DNA of 64,000 bases, from contig JAFKER010000008.1 of NCBI GenBank assembly GCA_017308595.1, forward strand, positions 1 to 64,000, in the 5' to 3' direction. The position numbers and the translations under genes were made by a program. The DNA is from Afipia sp. Lineage in GTDB: Bacteria; Pseudomonadota; Alphaproteobacteria; Rhizobiales; Xanthobacteraceae. Positions within the stretch are counted from its first letter, which is position 1; each line of letters begins with the position of its first letter. The notes under the pieces were generated by a model, which was not told the DNA's origin, made no database searches, and worked only from the letters and a program-made list of their open reading frames with translations. This document shows, piece after piece, positions 35,317 through 46,000 of this stretch.

Positions 35317-36756
35317 CTAGCCGGTGCCGCCGACGGTGATGCGATCCATACGCAGCGTTGGCTGGCCGACACCGACGGGTACGCCCTGTCCCTGCTTGCC
35401 GCAGGTGCCGATGCCGTCATCGAGTTGAAGGTCATTTCCGACCATCGAAATGCGATGGAGGTCGGTGGGACCATTGCCGATCAGCATCGCACCTTTCAGC
35501 GGCGCGCCGAGTTTGCCGTTCTCGATCTTGTAGGCTTCGGTGCACTGGAAGACGTATTTGCCGGACACGATGTCGACCTGACCGCCGCCGAAATTCACGG
35601 CGTAGATTCCGTTCTTTACCGAGGCGAGAATTTCCGCCGGATCGCGTTCGCCGGCGAGCATGTAGGTGTTGGTCATGCGCGGCATCGGCACGTGCGCATA
35701 GGATTCGCGCCGCCCGTTGCCGGTGGGCTTCATGTTCATCAGCCGCGCATTCTGGCGGTCCTGCATGTAGCCGACCAGAATGCCGTCCTCGATCAGCATG
35801 GTGCGGTTGGTCGGCGTTCCTTCGTCGTCGATGGACAGTGAGCCGCGCTTCGATGAGATCGTGCCATCGTCAACAACGGTGACACCCTTGGCTGCGACCT
35901 GCTGGCCCATCAGGCCCGAGAACGCCGAAGTCTGCTTACGGTTGAAGTCGCCTTCGAGTCCGTGGCCGACCGCTTCGTGCAGCATCACGCCGGGCCAGCC
36001 GGGGCCGAGCACCACATCCATTTCACCGGCAGGGGCGGGGACAGATTCCAGATTGACCAATGCCTGACGGATCGCGCCATCGGCGGCGGTGCGCCACGCC
36101 TGTGTTTCAATGAAGCGGGCATAGCCCTCGCGCCCGCCGTAACCGGCGCTGCCGCTTTCCTGCCGGTCGCCCGACCCGGCAACGACGGAAATGTTCACGC
36201 GCACCAGCGGGCGAATGTCGCGGTAGCTTTCGCCGTCGGGGCGAACGATTTCCACCACCTGCCAGGTCGCGCCGAGCGACACCGACACCTGCCGCACGCG
36301 CGGGTCCTTGTCGCGGACATAGGTGTCGATCTCGGCCAGCAGCTTGACCTTGGTTTCGAAGCTTTGGCCGTCGAGCGGATTGTCGTCGCCGTAAAGGCGG
36401 ACATTGGTGTGGCCGGGCGCCGCAGCAAAAGTACCGGAATAGCCGCCGCGTACCGCGCTGACCGTATCGGCGGCACGGATCAGCGCCTGCAGCGAGACAT
36501 CGGAGGAATGCGCATAGCCGACTGCGTCGTCTTTCACGGCGCGCAGACCGAATCCCTGTGCGGTGTCGTAAGTCGCCTGCTTGAGGCGGCCGTTGTCAAA
36601 GCCGAGGCCTTCGGATTGCCGATACTCAAGAAACAACTCGCCGTCGTCGGCGCCGGCCAGCCCGCGCACGATTTCCCTGCGGACCTCGTCGCGGTCGAGA
36701 CCAGCCCGGTCGAGCAGGGATGTGGTCACAGGTGCGGCGTCGGACGAATGGCTCAT
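35317..36756 (-). CDS. tldD: Metalloprotease TldD
   Basis: The 479-residue TldD subunit of the TldD/PmbA (TldE) protease acts on unfolded peptides, microcin precursors and CcdA-like antitoxins. The metal motif is HEAVGHGLEGDF, with a conserved zinc-ligand cysteine expected near GIGTCGKQGQ at the C-terminus. The partner tldE/pmbA is not in this window. The start at 36756 (MSHSSDAA) is the first with a plausible upstream ribosome site (AGGAGTTCC). Confidence 0.95.
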   Translation of the reverse strand: MSHSSDAAPVTTSLLDRAGLDRDEVRREIVRGLAGADDGELFLEYRQSEGLGFDNGRLKQATYDTAQGFGLRAVKDDAVGYAHSSDVSLQALIRAADTVSAVRGGYSGTFAAAPGHTNVRLYGDDNPLDGQSFETKVKLLAEIDTYVRDKDPRVRQVSVSLGATWQVVEIVRPDGESYRDIRPLVRVNISVVAGSGDRQESGSAGYGGREGYARFIETQAWRTAADGAIRQALVNLESVPAPAGEMDVVLGPGWPGVMLHEAVGHGLEGDFNRKQTSAFSGLMGQQVAAKGVTVVDDGTISSKRGSLSIDDEGTPTNRTMLIEDGILVGYMQDRQNARLMNMKPTGNGRRESYAHVPMPRMTNTYMLAGERDPAEILASVKNGIYAVNFGGGQVDIVSGKYVFQCTEAYKIENGKLGAPLKGAMLIGNGPTDLHRISMVGNDLQLDDGIGTCGKQGQGVPVGVGQPTLRMDRITVGGTG

Positions 36757-36862
36757 AGGAACTCCTGAGAATGCCAAAATCGCGGAATGGCAGCGGGGAT
36801 CAATCCCAAGATAGGGACGATCACGCCGCAGGGCGAGGGGCAGAGAAAGGCCGTTCCGTAAA

Positions 36863-37402
36863 TCAGGGCAGCTTGTCGTAACCCTCGCCGAGTCCCTTCA
36901 GGCTGAGCGGGAAGCCGATACCTTCTTCTGGAGTCTCGAAAATGATGAAGGTCGCCGTCTTGGCGGTCTTGAGCTGGTTGAGCAGCGTGTCCTCCATTAC
37001 GACCTCCGCAACGCAGCCATTGGGCAAACAACGCACAAATCCGGCCCGGCCCACGTCCTTGTCATCGAGTTTGAGCCCGAGGCCGGACGGCAACAGCACG
37101 CCCAGCGGCGCGACCACCCGCATCAGCTTGCTCTTTTGGTCCGCGGTCTTGAGAATAATGACGGTCAGGCCCGCATTGGAGCGGTCCTCCGCCACCACGC
37201 TCTGGATCAGGGCGCATTGTTCGGCCTGCGCACCGGCCGGAGTGTCGCACCGGATCTGCCAGTCACCATGAACCGATTTGACGGCACCCTGAGCCTGGGC
37301 CTGAGCGGTGCCCGTGAATACCGCCGCAATCGCAACAATAGCGAGCCACATCAGCGCCGTTGCAAAGCTGCCGGTCAGGGAAAACTGGTTTCGCACGCCC
37401 AT
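36863..37402 (-). CDS. Invasion-associated locus B (IalB) family protein
   Basis: The 179-residue exported protein has a signal peptide (about 1-36, ending TAQAQA). It has an IalB domain with HGDWQIRCDTPAG, EQCALIQSVVAEDRSNAG, GLGLKLDD and RCLPNGCVAEV, the paired cysteines probably forming disulphides. It is named from a Bartonella erythrocyte-invasion factor, but the family is widespread in free-living alphaproteobacteria and no virulence role is implied. It is divergent from the oxidase operon. Confidence 0.88.
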   Translation of the reverse strand: MGVRNQFSLTGSFATALMWLAIVAIAAVFTGTAQAQAQGAVKSVHGDWQIRCDTPAGAQAEQCALIQSVVAEDRSNAGLTVIILKTADQKSKLMRVVAPLGVLLPSGLGLKLDDKDVGRAGFVRCLPNGCVAEVVMEDTLLNQLKTAKTATFIIFETPEEGIGFPLSLKGLGEGYDKLP

Positions 37403-37858
37403 TGGGCTCAATCCTTGCTCAATCTCTGGCAATCTGGCGATTCCCGGAGATTTTCCGCGCCGCCGCCTGCCGCCCGCTGGTTGACAGGGCAATGACGGCG
37501 TCTTGAGGGCAGCCCGCGAGCGGGGCCTGTCGCCGGAATACACCACGTCACAGCCGCGAATCGGGTCTTCGCCGCATATCTCGTCCGTGGGTACAACGGA
37601 CATTCCAAGTGTCAAGCATTCTCCGACCGCCAGACCGCTGGTTTTGGGCCCATTTGCCAATGGGATTCCGCCTGTGTGCCCGCCTTATTACGTGCATTGC
37701 GGTAGCCATGGAATTATGGTTTGAGAGGCTGGAAATTCGACGCGTTCTAACCTTCGGCTTTCGGCCGAAATGATGACCGCGCCTGAGAATGCAGGCTTAA
37801 ATGCAGATCTTGCCGCCCGGCAGGGTCGCTGGGTGACGAAAGCAGGAGCGATAGCGGC
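37403..37858. other. 456-bp divergent region ialB / cytochrome oxidase
   Basis: No gene was recognised. It must hold the promoters of the leftward ialB gene and the rightward oxidase operon. A hairpin CCCATT-TGCC-AATGGG lies at 37649-37664. An AGGAG at about 37845 precedes ctaC. I saw no FNR/FixK-type TTGA-N6-TCAA box, which fits an oxidase used at high oxygen. Confidence 0.55.
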
Positions 37859-38707
37859 ATGAAGATGTCGAATGGCCAGATGGGCCGGCGAGTACTGGGC
37901 TTTGCGGTGGCTGCCACCGTGCTTGCCGCGGCAGGGGCAGCTTTCGCGGCGGGCGGGACCCTCGGTCAGCCTTCGCCTTGGGAAGTCACCCTCCAGCCGT
38001 CGGGTTCGCCGGTGATGGACAATATCACCTGGTTCCACAACTTCCTGCTCTGGATCATTACCGCGATCACGGTTTTCGTCGCGATCCTGCTGGCGATCGT
38101 GGCGGTTAAGTTCAACGCGCGGGCGAACCCCGTTCCGTCCAAGACGACGCACAACACCCTGATCGAAGTGGTCTGGACCATCGTGCCGGTTCTGATCCTG
38201 GTTGGAATCGCCGTGCCGTCGTTCCGCCTGCTGTTCCAGCAGCTCGACATTCCGAAGGCCGATCTCACCATCAAGGCCACCGGCAAGCAGTGGTACTGGA
38301 CCTATAGCTATCCGGACAACGGCAAGTTCGAATTCGATTCGCTGCTGGTTGCTGACAAGCAGCCCCGTCTGCTGGCGGTGGATAACGAAGTGGTCGTGCC
38401 GGTGAACAAGGTGATCCGGGTTCAGACCACGGGCGCCGACGTCATTCACTCCTTTGCCGTGCCCGCGTTCGGCATCAAGATCGACTCCGTCCCGGGCCGC
38501 CTCAACGAGACGTGGTTCAAGGCAACCAAGGAAGGCATGTATTACGGCCAGTGTTCCGAGCTTTGCGGTAAGGATCACGCCTACATGCCGATCGCTATTC
38601 GCGTCGTGAACGATCAGGAATTCACCACCTGGGTCGAAGCGGCAAAGAAGAAGTACGCAACCAACCCCGCGAATTCCTACGCGTCGATCGGGGCTGCTGC
38701 GCAGTAA
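37859..38707 (+). CDS. ctaC: Cytochrome c oxidase subunit II
   Basis: The 282-residue subunit (also coxB) accepts electrons from cytochrome c at the CuA centre. A signal peptide (1-31) and two membrane helices (about 57-83 and 104-125) are followed by the periplasmic cupredoxin domain. CuA ligands are visible: His197, Cys232, Cys236, His240 and Met243 (GQCSELCGKDHAYM). There is no fused cytochrome c domain, so it is an aa3-type mitochondrial-like oxidase. It is first of the cta operon. An intercistronic stem (38721-38737) follows. Confidence 0.97.
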   Translation: MKMSNGQMGRRVLGFAVAATVLAAAGAAFAAGGTLGQPSPWEVTLQPSGSPVMDNITWFHNFLLWIITAITVFVAILLAIVAVKFNARANPVPSKTTHNTLIEVVWTIVPVLILVGIAVPSFRLLFQQLDIPKADLTIKATGKQWYWTYSYPDNGKFEFDSLLVADKQPRLLAVDNEVVVPVNKVIRVQTTGADVIHSFAVPAFGIKIDSVPGRLNETWFKATKEGMYYGQCSELCGKDHAYMPIAIRVVNDQEFTTWVEAAKKKYATNPANSYASIGAAAQ

Positions 38708-38759
38708 GCGCATCGACGGGCGGGCGCATGGCGCCCGCTTCGCAAGGCTGACGGACTAG

Positions 38760-40409
<1,650 letters not shown>

Positions 40410-40428
40410 CTACGCGGCCCTTACAATG

Positions 40429-40460
40429 CATCCGCCGCGGCCCTGCGGCCACGGCGGATG
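40429..40460 (+). promoter_or_regulatory. Intercistronic stem-loop between ctaD and ctaB
   Basis: CATCCGCCG (40429-40437) pairs with CGGCGGATG (40452-40460), and an inner GGCC/GGCC pair extends the stem. There is no T tail, so it is not a standard terminator. It may protect or process the mRNA so that the structural subunit is made in excess over the assembly factors. Confidence 0.55.
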
Positions 40461-40486
40461 AAATGTTCAGGAAGTGAGTTCAGATC

Positions 40487-41428
40487 TTGTCGATTGTCGA
40501 CCATCACGCGATCGATCTGTCGCCCCGTATCTCGGAGGCGGGCGTCGCCGATTACATTGCGCTGCTGAAGCCGCGCGTGATGTCGCTGGTGGTTTTCACT
40601 GCGCTGGTCGGGCTTGTCATTGCCCCCGGTCACTTCCATCCCGTCCTTGCGATCACCTCGATCCTCTGCATTGCCGTGGGCGGTGGAGCTTCCGGCGCGC
40701 TGAACATGTGGTATGAGGGCGACATTGACGCCCTGATGTCGCGCACTGCGAACCGTCCCATCCCGCGCGGACGCATCCAGCCCGGTGAGGCGCTCGCCTT
40801 CGGTCTGACGCTGGCGTTCTTCTCGGTCATGACCCTCGGTATTCTGGTGAACTGGCTCGCCGGTGCGCTGCTGGCCTTCACGATATTCTTCTATGTCGTC
40901 GTCTATACGATCGGGCTCAAGCGCTATACCGCGCAGAACATCGTGATCGGCGGCGCCGCGGGCGCCTTGCCGCCTGTGGTGGCCTGGGCCGCGGCCACCG
41001 GTTCGCTGTCGCCTGAGCCGATCCTGCTGTTCCTGATCATCTTTCTGTGGACGCCGCCGCACTTCTGGGCGCTGGCGCTGTTTCGCACCGATGATTACGG
41101 CCGCGCCAATATCCCGATGCTGCCTAATGTCGCCGGTCCCGATGCGACGCGGCTGCAGATCCTGCTCTATACCATCCTGCTGGTGGCGGTGGCGGCATCG
41201 CCATGGCCGCTCGGTTATTTCAGCGCGGTCTATGGCGTGACGTCGCTTGTGCTCGGCGCGGGCATGCTCTGGTACGCCGTGCAGGTCTATCGTCATCGCA
41301 CCGGAAGCGCGGCGCTGCGCGCCACGCGCGGCCTGTTCAAGTTCTCGATCCTGTATCTGTTCGCATTGTTCGCCGTGCTGCTGCTCGAAGTTGTCGTGTT
41401 GGCGGTCCTGCGGGCGATTGGATCATGA
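40487..41428 (+). CDS. ctaB: Protoheme IX farnesyltransferase
   Basis: The 313-residue UbiA-family membrane enzyme (cyoE/COX10) converts haem b to haem o for the oxidase. The prenyl-diphosphate motif [18 protein letters not shown] lies at 73-90, and a second aspartate motif [12 protein letters not shown] is present. About nine helices are seen. The start is TTG at 40487 with GGAAGTGAG upstream. Its stop overlaps the next small gene by four bases. Confidence 0.95.
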   Translation: MSIVDHHAIDLSPRISEAGVADYIALLKPRVMSLVVFTALVGLVIAPGHFHPVLAITSILCIAVGGGASGALNMWYEGDIDALMSRTANRPIPRGRIQPGEALAFGLTLAFFSVMTLGILVNWLAGALLAFTIFFYVVVYTIGLKRYTAQNIVIGGAAGALPPVVAWAAATGSLSPEPILLFLIIFLWTPPHFWALALFRTDDYGRANIPMLPNVAGPDATRLQILLYTILLVAVAASPWPLGYFSAVYGVTSLVLGAGMLWYAVQVYRHRTGSAALRATRGLFKFSILYLFALFAVLLLEVVVLAVLRAIGS

Positions 41429-41607
41429 GCGCCGGGCTGGTCATGGACAGCAAGAAGCCGCAACAGGGTATCGTTCTTACGCCGGAGCAGAAGAAGCGCC
41501 AGCGCGAGCGGTCGATTGCCATCGCGGTGGCGCTGGGCGTGCTGGTCTTGCTGTTTTTCGCGGTCACTCTTGTGAAGGGCCCCGCTGTCCTTCACCGGCC
41601 GATCTGA
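41425..41607 (+). CDS. CoxF-like small membrane protein
   Basis: The 60-residue protein has a charged N-terminus ([11 protein letters not shown]) and one membrane helix ([20 protein letters not shown]), ending RPI. It sits between ctaB and ctaG, overlapping ctaB by ATGA. This matches the position and shape of CoxF, a small protein found in alphaproteobacterial oxidase clusters whose role is unproven. Confidence 0.8.
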   Translation: MSAGLVMDSKKPQQGIVLTPEQKKRQRERSIAIAVALGVLVLLFFAVTLVKGPAVLHRPI

Positions 41608-41623
41608 TGGAGGCCATGCGGAC

Positions 41624-42232
41624 ATGACGCAGCAGCCAGCCAGCAAGAAGCCTCGCATGAGCCGCGACGTGATGGTCGCGTCGATCTGCGGTTTCGTGGT
41701 CGCGTTCATGGTGGGCGCGTCTTACGCGGCGGTGCCGTTCTATGACTGGTTCTGCCGCGCCACCGGTTTCAACGGCACCACGCAGGTTGCGACCTCCGCG
41801 CCGGAAAAGTCGCTCGAGCGCCGCATCAATGTACGTTTCGATTCGAATGTCAGCGGCGGCTTGCCGTGGAAGTTCCAGCCGGAGCAGAACGAAATCTCGG
41901 TCAAGATCGGCGAGGTCGTGACAGTTTATTACACCGTCACCAATCAGGCCGCGCGTCCGACCACGGGTGTCGCCGCCTACAACGTCGCGCCGCTGACGGT
42001 CGGATCCTTCTTCCAGAAGATCAACTGCTTCTGCTTCACCGAGCAGACCTTCGGTCCCGGTGAAAAGCGCGAGATGGCGGTGGTCTTCTACGTTGATCCG
42101 GCGCTCGCCGCCGATCGCGAATACGATGATCTCAATACCATCACACTGTCCTACACCTTCTACCCTGTGAAAGATCCGGCCCCTAAGCCGCTTGCGGCGA
42201 CCGAGACGGACAAGCGCAAGGGCAATCTTTGA
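41624..42232 (+). CDS. ctaG: Cytochrome c oxidase assembly protein CtaG/Cox11
   Basis: The 202-residue protein has one N-terminal membrane anchor (about 19-41) and a periplasmic immunoglobulin-like domain. It delivers copper to the CuB site of subunit I. The copper motif CFCF lies in [34 protein letters not shown] is also typical. It is followed by ctaE after 57 bp. Confidence 0.96.
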   Translation: MTQQPASKKPRMSRDVMVASICGFVVAFMVGASYAAVPFYDWFCRATGFNGTTQVATSAPEKSLERRINVRFDSNVSGGLPWKFQPEQNEISVKIGEVVTVYYTVTNQAARPTTGVAAYNVAPLTVGSFFQKINCFCFTEQTFGPGEKREMAVVFYVDPALAADREYDDLNTITLSYTFYPVKDPAPKPLAATETDKRKGNL

Positions 42233-42289
42233 TTTTTCGGCTATAACTGCGACACGCGCCGGCTGACACCGGCATCACGGAGAGACCAA

Positions 42290-43186
42290 ATGGCAACGGG
42301 CCAAGCCAAGCACCACGATTATCACCTCGTCGATCCGAGCCCGTGGCCGGTCGTCGGCTCCATCTCGGCCTTCGTCATGGCGCTGGGTGCTGTCGCATGG
42401 ATGCACAAGATGTTCGCGGGTGCGCCGATTGTGTTCGGCGTCGGCACCATCGGCGTGCTCTACACCATGGCGAGCTGGTGGGGCGACGTGATCCGTGAAG
42501 CCCAGTACAAGGGCGATCACACCCGTGTCGTGCAGCTTCATCATCGTTACGGCATGATCCTGTTCATCGCCTCCGAAGTCATGTTCTTCGTGGCGTGGTT
42601 CTGGGCCTACTTCAACGCAGCGCTGTTCCCGGCCGATCCGGTCCATATGGTCCGCGATGCGCTCTTTGGCTGCGGCGCAGGTGTTTCGCCAGCGGATTGC
42701 AAGGTGCCAGGCGTCTGGCCGCCGAAGGGCATCGAGACGTTCGATCCGTGGCATCTGCCGCTGCTCAATACGCTGATCCTGTTGACCTCCGGCACCACGG
42801 TGACCTGGGCGCATCACGCGCTGCTCGAAGGCGACCGCAAGGGCCTGAAGTATGGCTTGATCCTGACCGTGCTGCTGGGCGCGCTGTTCACCTGCGTGCA
42901 GGCCTTTGAGTACAGCCATGCGGCATTCAGCTTCGCCGGTAACGTCTATGGCGCAACCTTCTTCATGGCGACCGGTTTCCACGGTTTCCACGTTCTGGTC
43001 GGCACTATTTTCCTGCTGGTGTGCCTGTTCCGCGCTTATGCCGGTCACTTCACGCCGAAGCAGCATCTCGGCTTCGAGTTCGCCGCCTGGTACTGGCACT
43101 TCGTCGACGTGGTGTGGCTGTTCCTGTTTATCTGCATCTATGTCTGGGGACATGGCGCATCGACCATGGCTCATGGCGCGCACTGA
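42290..43186 (+). CDS. ctaE: Cytochrome c oxidase subunit III
   Basis: The 298-residue, seven-helix subunit (also coxC) stabilises the oxidase core. [14 protein letters not shown] at the N-terminus, [14 protein letters not shown] and [11 protein letters not shown] with [16 protein letters not shown] at the end are diagnostic. It ends before a UUCG-loop terminator, which limits transcription into DUF983-surf1. Confidence 0.97.
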   Translation: MATGQAKHHDYHLVDPSPWPVVGSISAFVMALGAVAWMHKMFAGAPIVFGVGTIGVLYTMASWWGDVIREAQYKGDHTRVVQLHHRYGMILFIASEVMFFVAWFWAYFNAALFPADPVHMVRDALFGCGAGVSPADCKVPGVWPPKGIETFDPWHLPLLNTLILLTSGTTVTWAHHALLEGDRKGLKYGLILTVLLGALFTCVQAFEYSHAAFSFAGNVYGATFFMATGFHGFHVLVGTIFLLVCLFRAYAGHFTPKQHLGFEFAAWYWHFVDVVWLFLFICIYVWGHGASTMAHGAH

Positions 43187-43205
43187 TCGCGCAGCGGTTT
43201 CGACC

Positions 43206-43234
43206 AAAAGGGCGGCCTTCGGGCCGCCCTTTTT
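43206..43234 (+). terminator. Intrinsic terminator with TTCG loop after ctaE
   Basis: A 10-bp stem (43208-43217 with 43222-43231) is capped by TTCG and followed by T residues to 43234. The A run at 43206-43209 mirrors it. It lies 20 bp after the ctaE stop, separating oxidase genes from DUF983-surf1. Confidence 0.85.
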
Positions 43235-43299
43235 CTTGATCGGGCAGCTCTTGCGGACCGGTCGCTACGGGCGTAGCCAAGGCTGATGAGGACCACGGG

Positions 43300-43692
43300 A
43301 TGACCAGCGAAACGGCACCGGCGACATTATCGCAAACAGTGATGCGCGGCCTTGGCTGCAAGTGCCCGCGTTGCGGGGAAGGCAAGCTCTATGCGGGCTT
43401 TCTCTCACTGCGCCCGAATTGCGAAGCCTGCGGTCTCGACTATGCCTTCATCGATGCGGGCGACGGACCCGCAGTGTTCATTATCATGATCGCAGGTTTT
43501 ATCGTGGTCGGGGCGGCACTGGTCGTGGAGATGAAGTATCAGCCGCCGTTCTGGGTCCATGCAGCGCTGTGGGGGCCACTCATTCTGGCGACAACCCTTT
43601 TGCCGCTACGGTCGATGAAGGCGCTGCTGATCGATCTGCAGTATTTTCACAAGGCTGCCGAGGGGCAGCTTGTCGAACGCAAGCCAAAATGA
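43300..43692 (+). CDS. DUF983 zinc-ribbon membrane protein
   Basis: The 130-residue protein starts with a zinc-ribbon (CKCPRCGEGKLY ... CEACGLDY, four or more cysteines) and continues with two membrane helices (about 60-80 and 87-106). DUF983 proteins regularly sit in alphaproteobacterial oxidase clusters, so an assembly or metal role is inferred. Its stop overlaps surf1 by ATGA. Confidence 0.9.
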   Translation: MTSETAPATLSQTVMRGLGCKCPRCGEGKLYAGFLSLRPNCEACGLDYAFIDAGDGPAVFIIMIAGFIVVGAALVVEMKYQPPFWVHAALWGPLILATTLLPLRSMKALLIDLQYFHKAAEGQLVERKPK

Positions 43693-44456
43693 GTTCGAAA
43701 GCGACAGGTCAGCCTGCGCCTGCACGCGGCGTTTTCGGCCTGGCCGTGATCGCGCTGGTCATGGTGTCGGTGCTTGTCAGTCTCGGTGTCTGGCAGCTTC
43801 GCCGCAAGGATGAGAAACACGCCCTGATCGCCGCGCTGACCGAACGGCTTTCAGCCGCGCCGGTGGCGTTGCCTGCGGTCGCACAATGGCCCGCGCTCAC
43901 GCCGGCACATGACGAATTCCGGCGCGTGACATTCACTGCGACGCTCGAGAGCAAGCCGGACGCGATGGTCTACAGTTCCGGCTCGGCGGTGCGCGACGAT
44001 GTGACCGGACCGGGGACGTGGACTTTCATTCCGGCGCGGCTCACGAATGGACGCAGCGTCGTCATCAATGCGGGCTTTGTGCAGAATACGATGCAGGATC
44101 GTGCGCAACAGGATCGCGCTGTTCGTCCGCTCATCACCGGTGCACCGGTTGAATTCACCGGCTATCTGCGTTTTCCCGAAGCTGCGGGCACGCTGACGCC
44201 GCATGAAGACAGCGGAAAGCGGCTGTGGTTCACGCGCGACGTTCCATCGATGGTGCAGGTGCTGGGCTGGGGTGAGGTCGCGCCGTTTTATGTCGATCTC
44301 GAATCGCCGCAACCTCCGTCGGGTATCCCAAAACCCGGCCCGCTTCATGTGCGCCTTAAGGACGATCATCTGCAGTACGCCATCACCTGGTTCGGCCTTG
44401 CGCTGGTGGTGGCGGGAGCCTTCGTTGCCTGGGTGATCCAGCGCGGCCGGGTATGA
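43689..44456 (+). CDS. surf1: SURF1 family oxidase assembly protein
   Basis: The 255-residue protein is anchored by an N-terminal (about 15-36) and a C-terminal helix (about 230-249). Conserved parts are LGVWQLRRKDEK, the GTWTFIPARL ... VINAGFVQ region and GPLHVRLKDDHLQYAITWFGLAL. SURF1 (Shy1) helps insert haem a into subunit I. It is coupled to DUF983. Confidence 0.94.
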   Translation: MSSKATGQPAPARGVFGLAVIALVMVSVLVSLGVWQLRRKDEKHALIAALTERLSAAPVALPAVAQWPALTPAHDEFRRVTFTATLESKPDAMVYSSGSAVRDDVTGPGTWTFIPARLTNGRSVVINAGFVQNTMQDRAQQDRAVRPLITGAPVEFTGYLRFPEAAGTLTPHEDSGKRLWFTRDVPSMVQVLGWGEVAPFYVDLESPQPPSGIPKPGPLHVRLKDDHLQYAITWFGLALVVAGAFVAWVIQRGRV

Positions 44457-44584
44457 CCTGTGCTGGGGCTTCCTTGTGAAGGCGGAAAACAGCCGATATG
44501 GTGCGGCTTGATCCGGCTTTGGGTCGGAAAATTTTCCCATTATCATCAAAGGCTTGCAGCAGGCTTGAGCCTTTGGAGGATCGC

Positions 44585-46000
44585 TTGACGAGCTATATTT
44601 CGACGCGGGGTGAAGCGCCCCGGCTTGGCTTCTGTGACGTGATGCTGACCGGGCTCGCCCGCGACGGCGGGCTCTATGTGCCGGAGGTCTGGCCGCAGCT
44701 CAGCCCCGAGACCATCGCGGGATTCTTCGGTCGCCCCTATTGGGAAGTCGCAGTCGAGGTGATTCGTCCGTTCGTGGCCGGAGAAATCTCCGAAGCGGAT
44801 ATCGGCCAGATGGCGAATGAAGCCTACGCCACGTTCCGGCATCCGGCGGTGGTGCCGCTGAACCAGATCGCACCGGATCGTTTCGTGCTGGAGCTGTTTC
44901 ACGGCCCGACGCTCGCGTTCAAGGACGTGGCGATGCAATTGCTTTCGCGGCTGATGGATCATGTGCTCGCCAAGCGTAGCCAGCGCACGACCATTGTGGT
45001 GGCGACGTCCGGCGATACTGGCGGCGCTGCGGTCGATGCGTTTGCCGGGCGCGACAATGCAGATCTCATTGTCCTGTTTCCGAACGGGCGCATCTCCGAC
45101 GTACAGCGACGCATGATGACCACGAGCGGCGCGGCGAATGTTCATGCGCTGGCGATCGAGGGCACCTTCGACGATTGCCAGGGCATCGTCAAAGGCCTGT
45201 TCAACCATCACCAGTTTCGCGACTCGGTTTCGCTCTCCGGCGTCAACTCGATCAACTGGGCACGCATTGTCGCGCAGGTGGTTTACTATTTCACCTCGGC
45301 GGTCGCGCTCGGCGCGCCCGCGCGCGAAGTCGACTTCACCGTGCCGACCGGAAACTTCGGCGACATCTTCGCGGGTTACGTCGCCAAGCGCATGGGCCTG
45401 CCGGTGCGCCGCCTGCGCATTGCCGCCAACATCAATGACATTCTGGCGCGCACGCTCAAGACCGGCATTTATGAGGTGAAGCAGGTTCACGCCACGACAT
45501 CGCCGTCGATGGATATTCAAATCTCGTCCAATTTCGAGCGGCTTCTGTTCGAGGCCACGGGGCGCGACAGTGCGGTGATCCGCGCGTTGATGGGCTCGCT
45601 CTCGCAGTCGGGCCGCTTTGTGCTGAGCGATGCGGTCCTCAAGCAGGTGCGCGAGAATTTTGATGCCGGCCGCGCTGACGAAACCGAGACCAGCGCTGCG
45701 ATCCGCGCAGCGTGGCGCGAGGCGGGCGAACTGGTCGACCCGCATACTGCCGTCGCGCTTGCCGTTGCAGATCAGGACAAGCCGGTCTCGACCGTTCCCA
45801 ACATCGTGCTTTCGACGGCTCATGCCGCGAAATTCCCGGATGCCGTCGAAGCGGCATGCGGTGTGCGTCCGCAGCTTCCGGCCTGGCTCGATGGATTGAT
45901 GACAAGGTCCGAACACATCAAGGTCATGAAGAATGATCAGGCTGAGGTTGAACGGTTCATTCTCTCGGTGAGCCGCGCCGCGAAGCAGGGGATCGCCTGA
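44585..46000 (+). CDS. thrC: Threonine synthase
   Basis: The 471-residue PLP enzyme converts O-phosphohomoserine to threonine. The PLP lysine is in PTLAFKDVAMQ (Lys113). STRGEAPRLGFCDVMLTGLARDGGLY at the N-terminus and SGDTGGAAVDAF (phosphate loop) match ThrC. The start is TTG at 44585, where GGAGGA (44575-44580) lies 4 bases upstream. No ATG fits between it and the domain. It overlaps the M16 peptidase start by one base (TGATG). Confidence 0.95.
   Translation: MTSYISTRGEAPRLGFCDVMLTGLARDGGLYVPEVWPQLSPETIAGFFGRPYWEVAVEVIRPFVAGEISEADIGQMANEAYATFRHPAVVPLNQIAPDRFVLELFHGPTLAFKDVAMQLLSRLMDHVLAKRSQRTTIVVATSGDTGGAAVDAFAGRDNADLIVLFPNGRISDVQRRMMTTSGAANVHALAIEGTFDDCQGIVKGLFNHHQFRDSVSLSGVNSINWARIVAQVVYYFTSAVALGAPAREVDFTVPTGNFGDIFAGYVAKRMGLPVRRLRIAANINDILARTLKTGIYEVKQVHATTSPSMDIQISSNFERLLFEATGRDSAVIRALMGSLSQSGRFVLSDAVLKQVRENFDAGRADETETSAAIRAAWREAGELVDPHTAVALAVADQDKPVSTVPNIVLSTAHAAKFPDAVEAACGVRPQLPAWLDGLMTRSEHIKVMKNDQAEVERFILSVSRAAKQGIA

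Noticed and set aside
36863..37402. IalB homologue as evidence of a pathogen
   Set aside because: The family is common in free-living alphaproteobacteria, and no other virulence genes are present.
44546..45916. 456-codon open frame on the - strand
   Set aside because: It is a shadow of threonine synthase with no recognisable domain.
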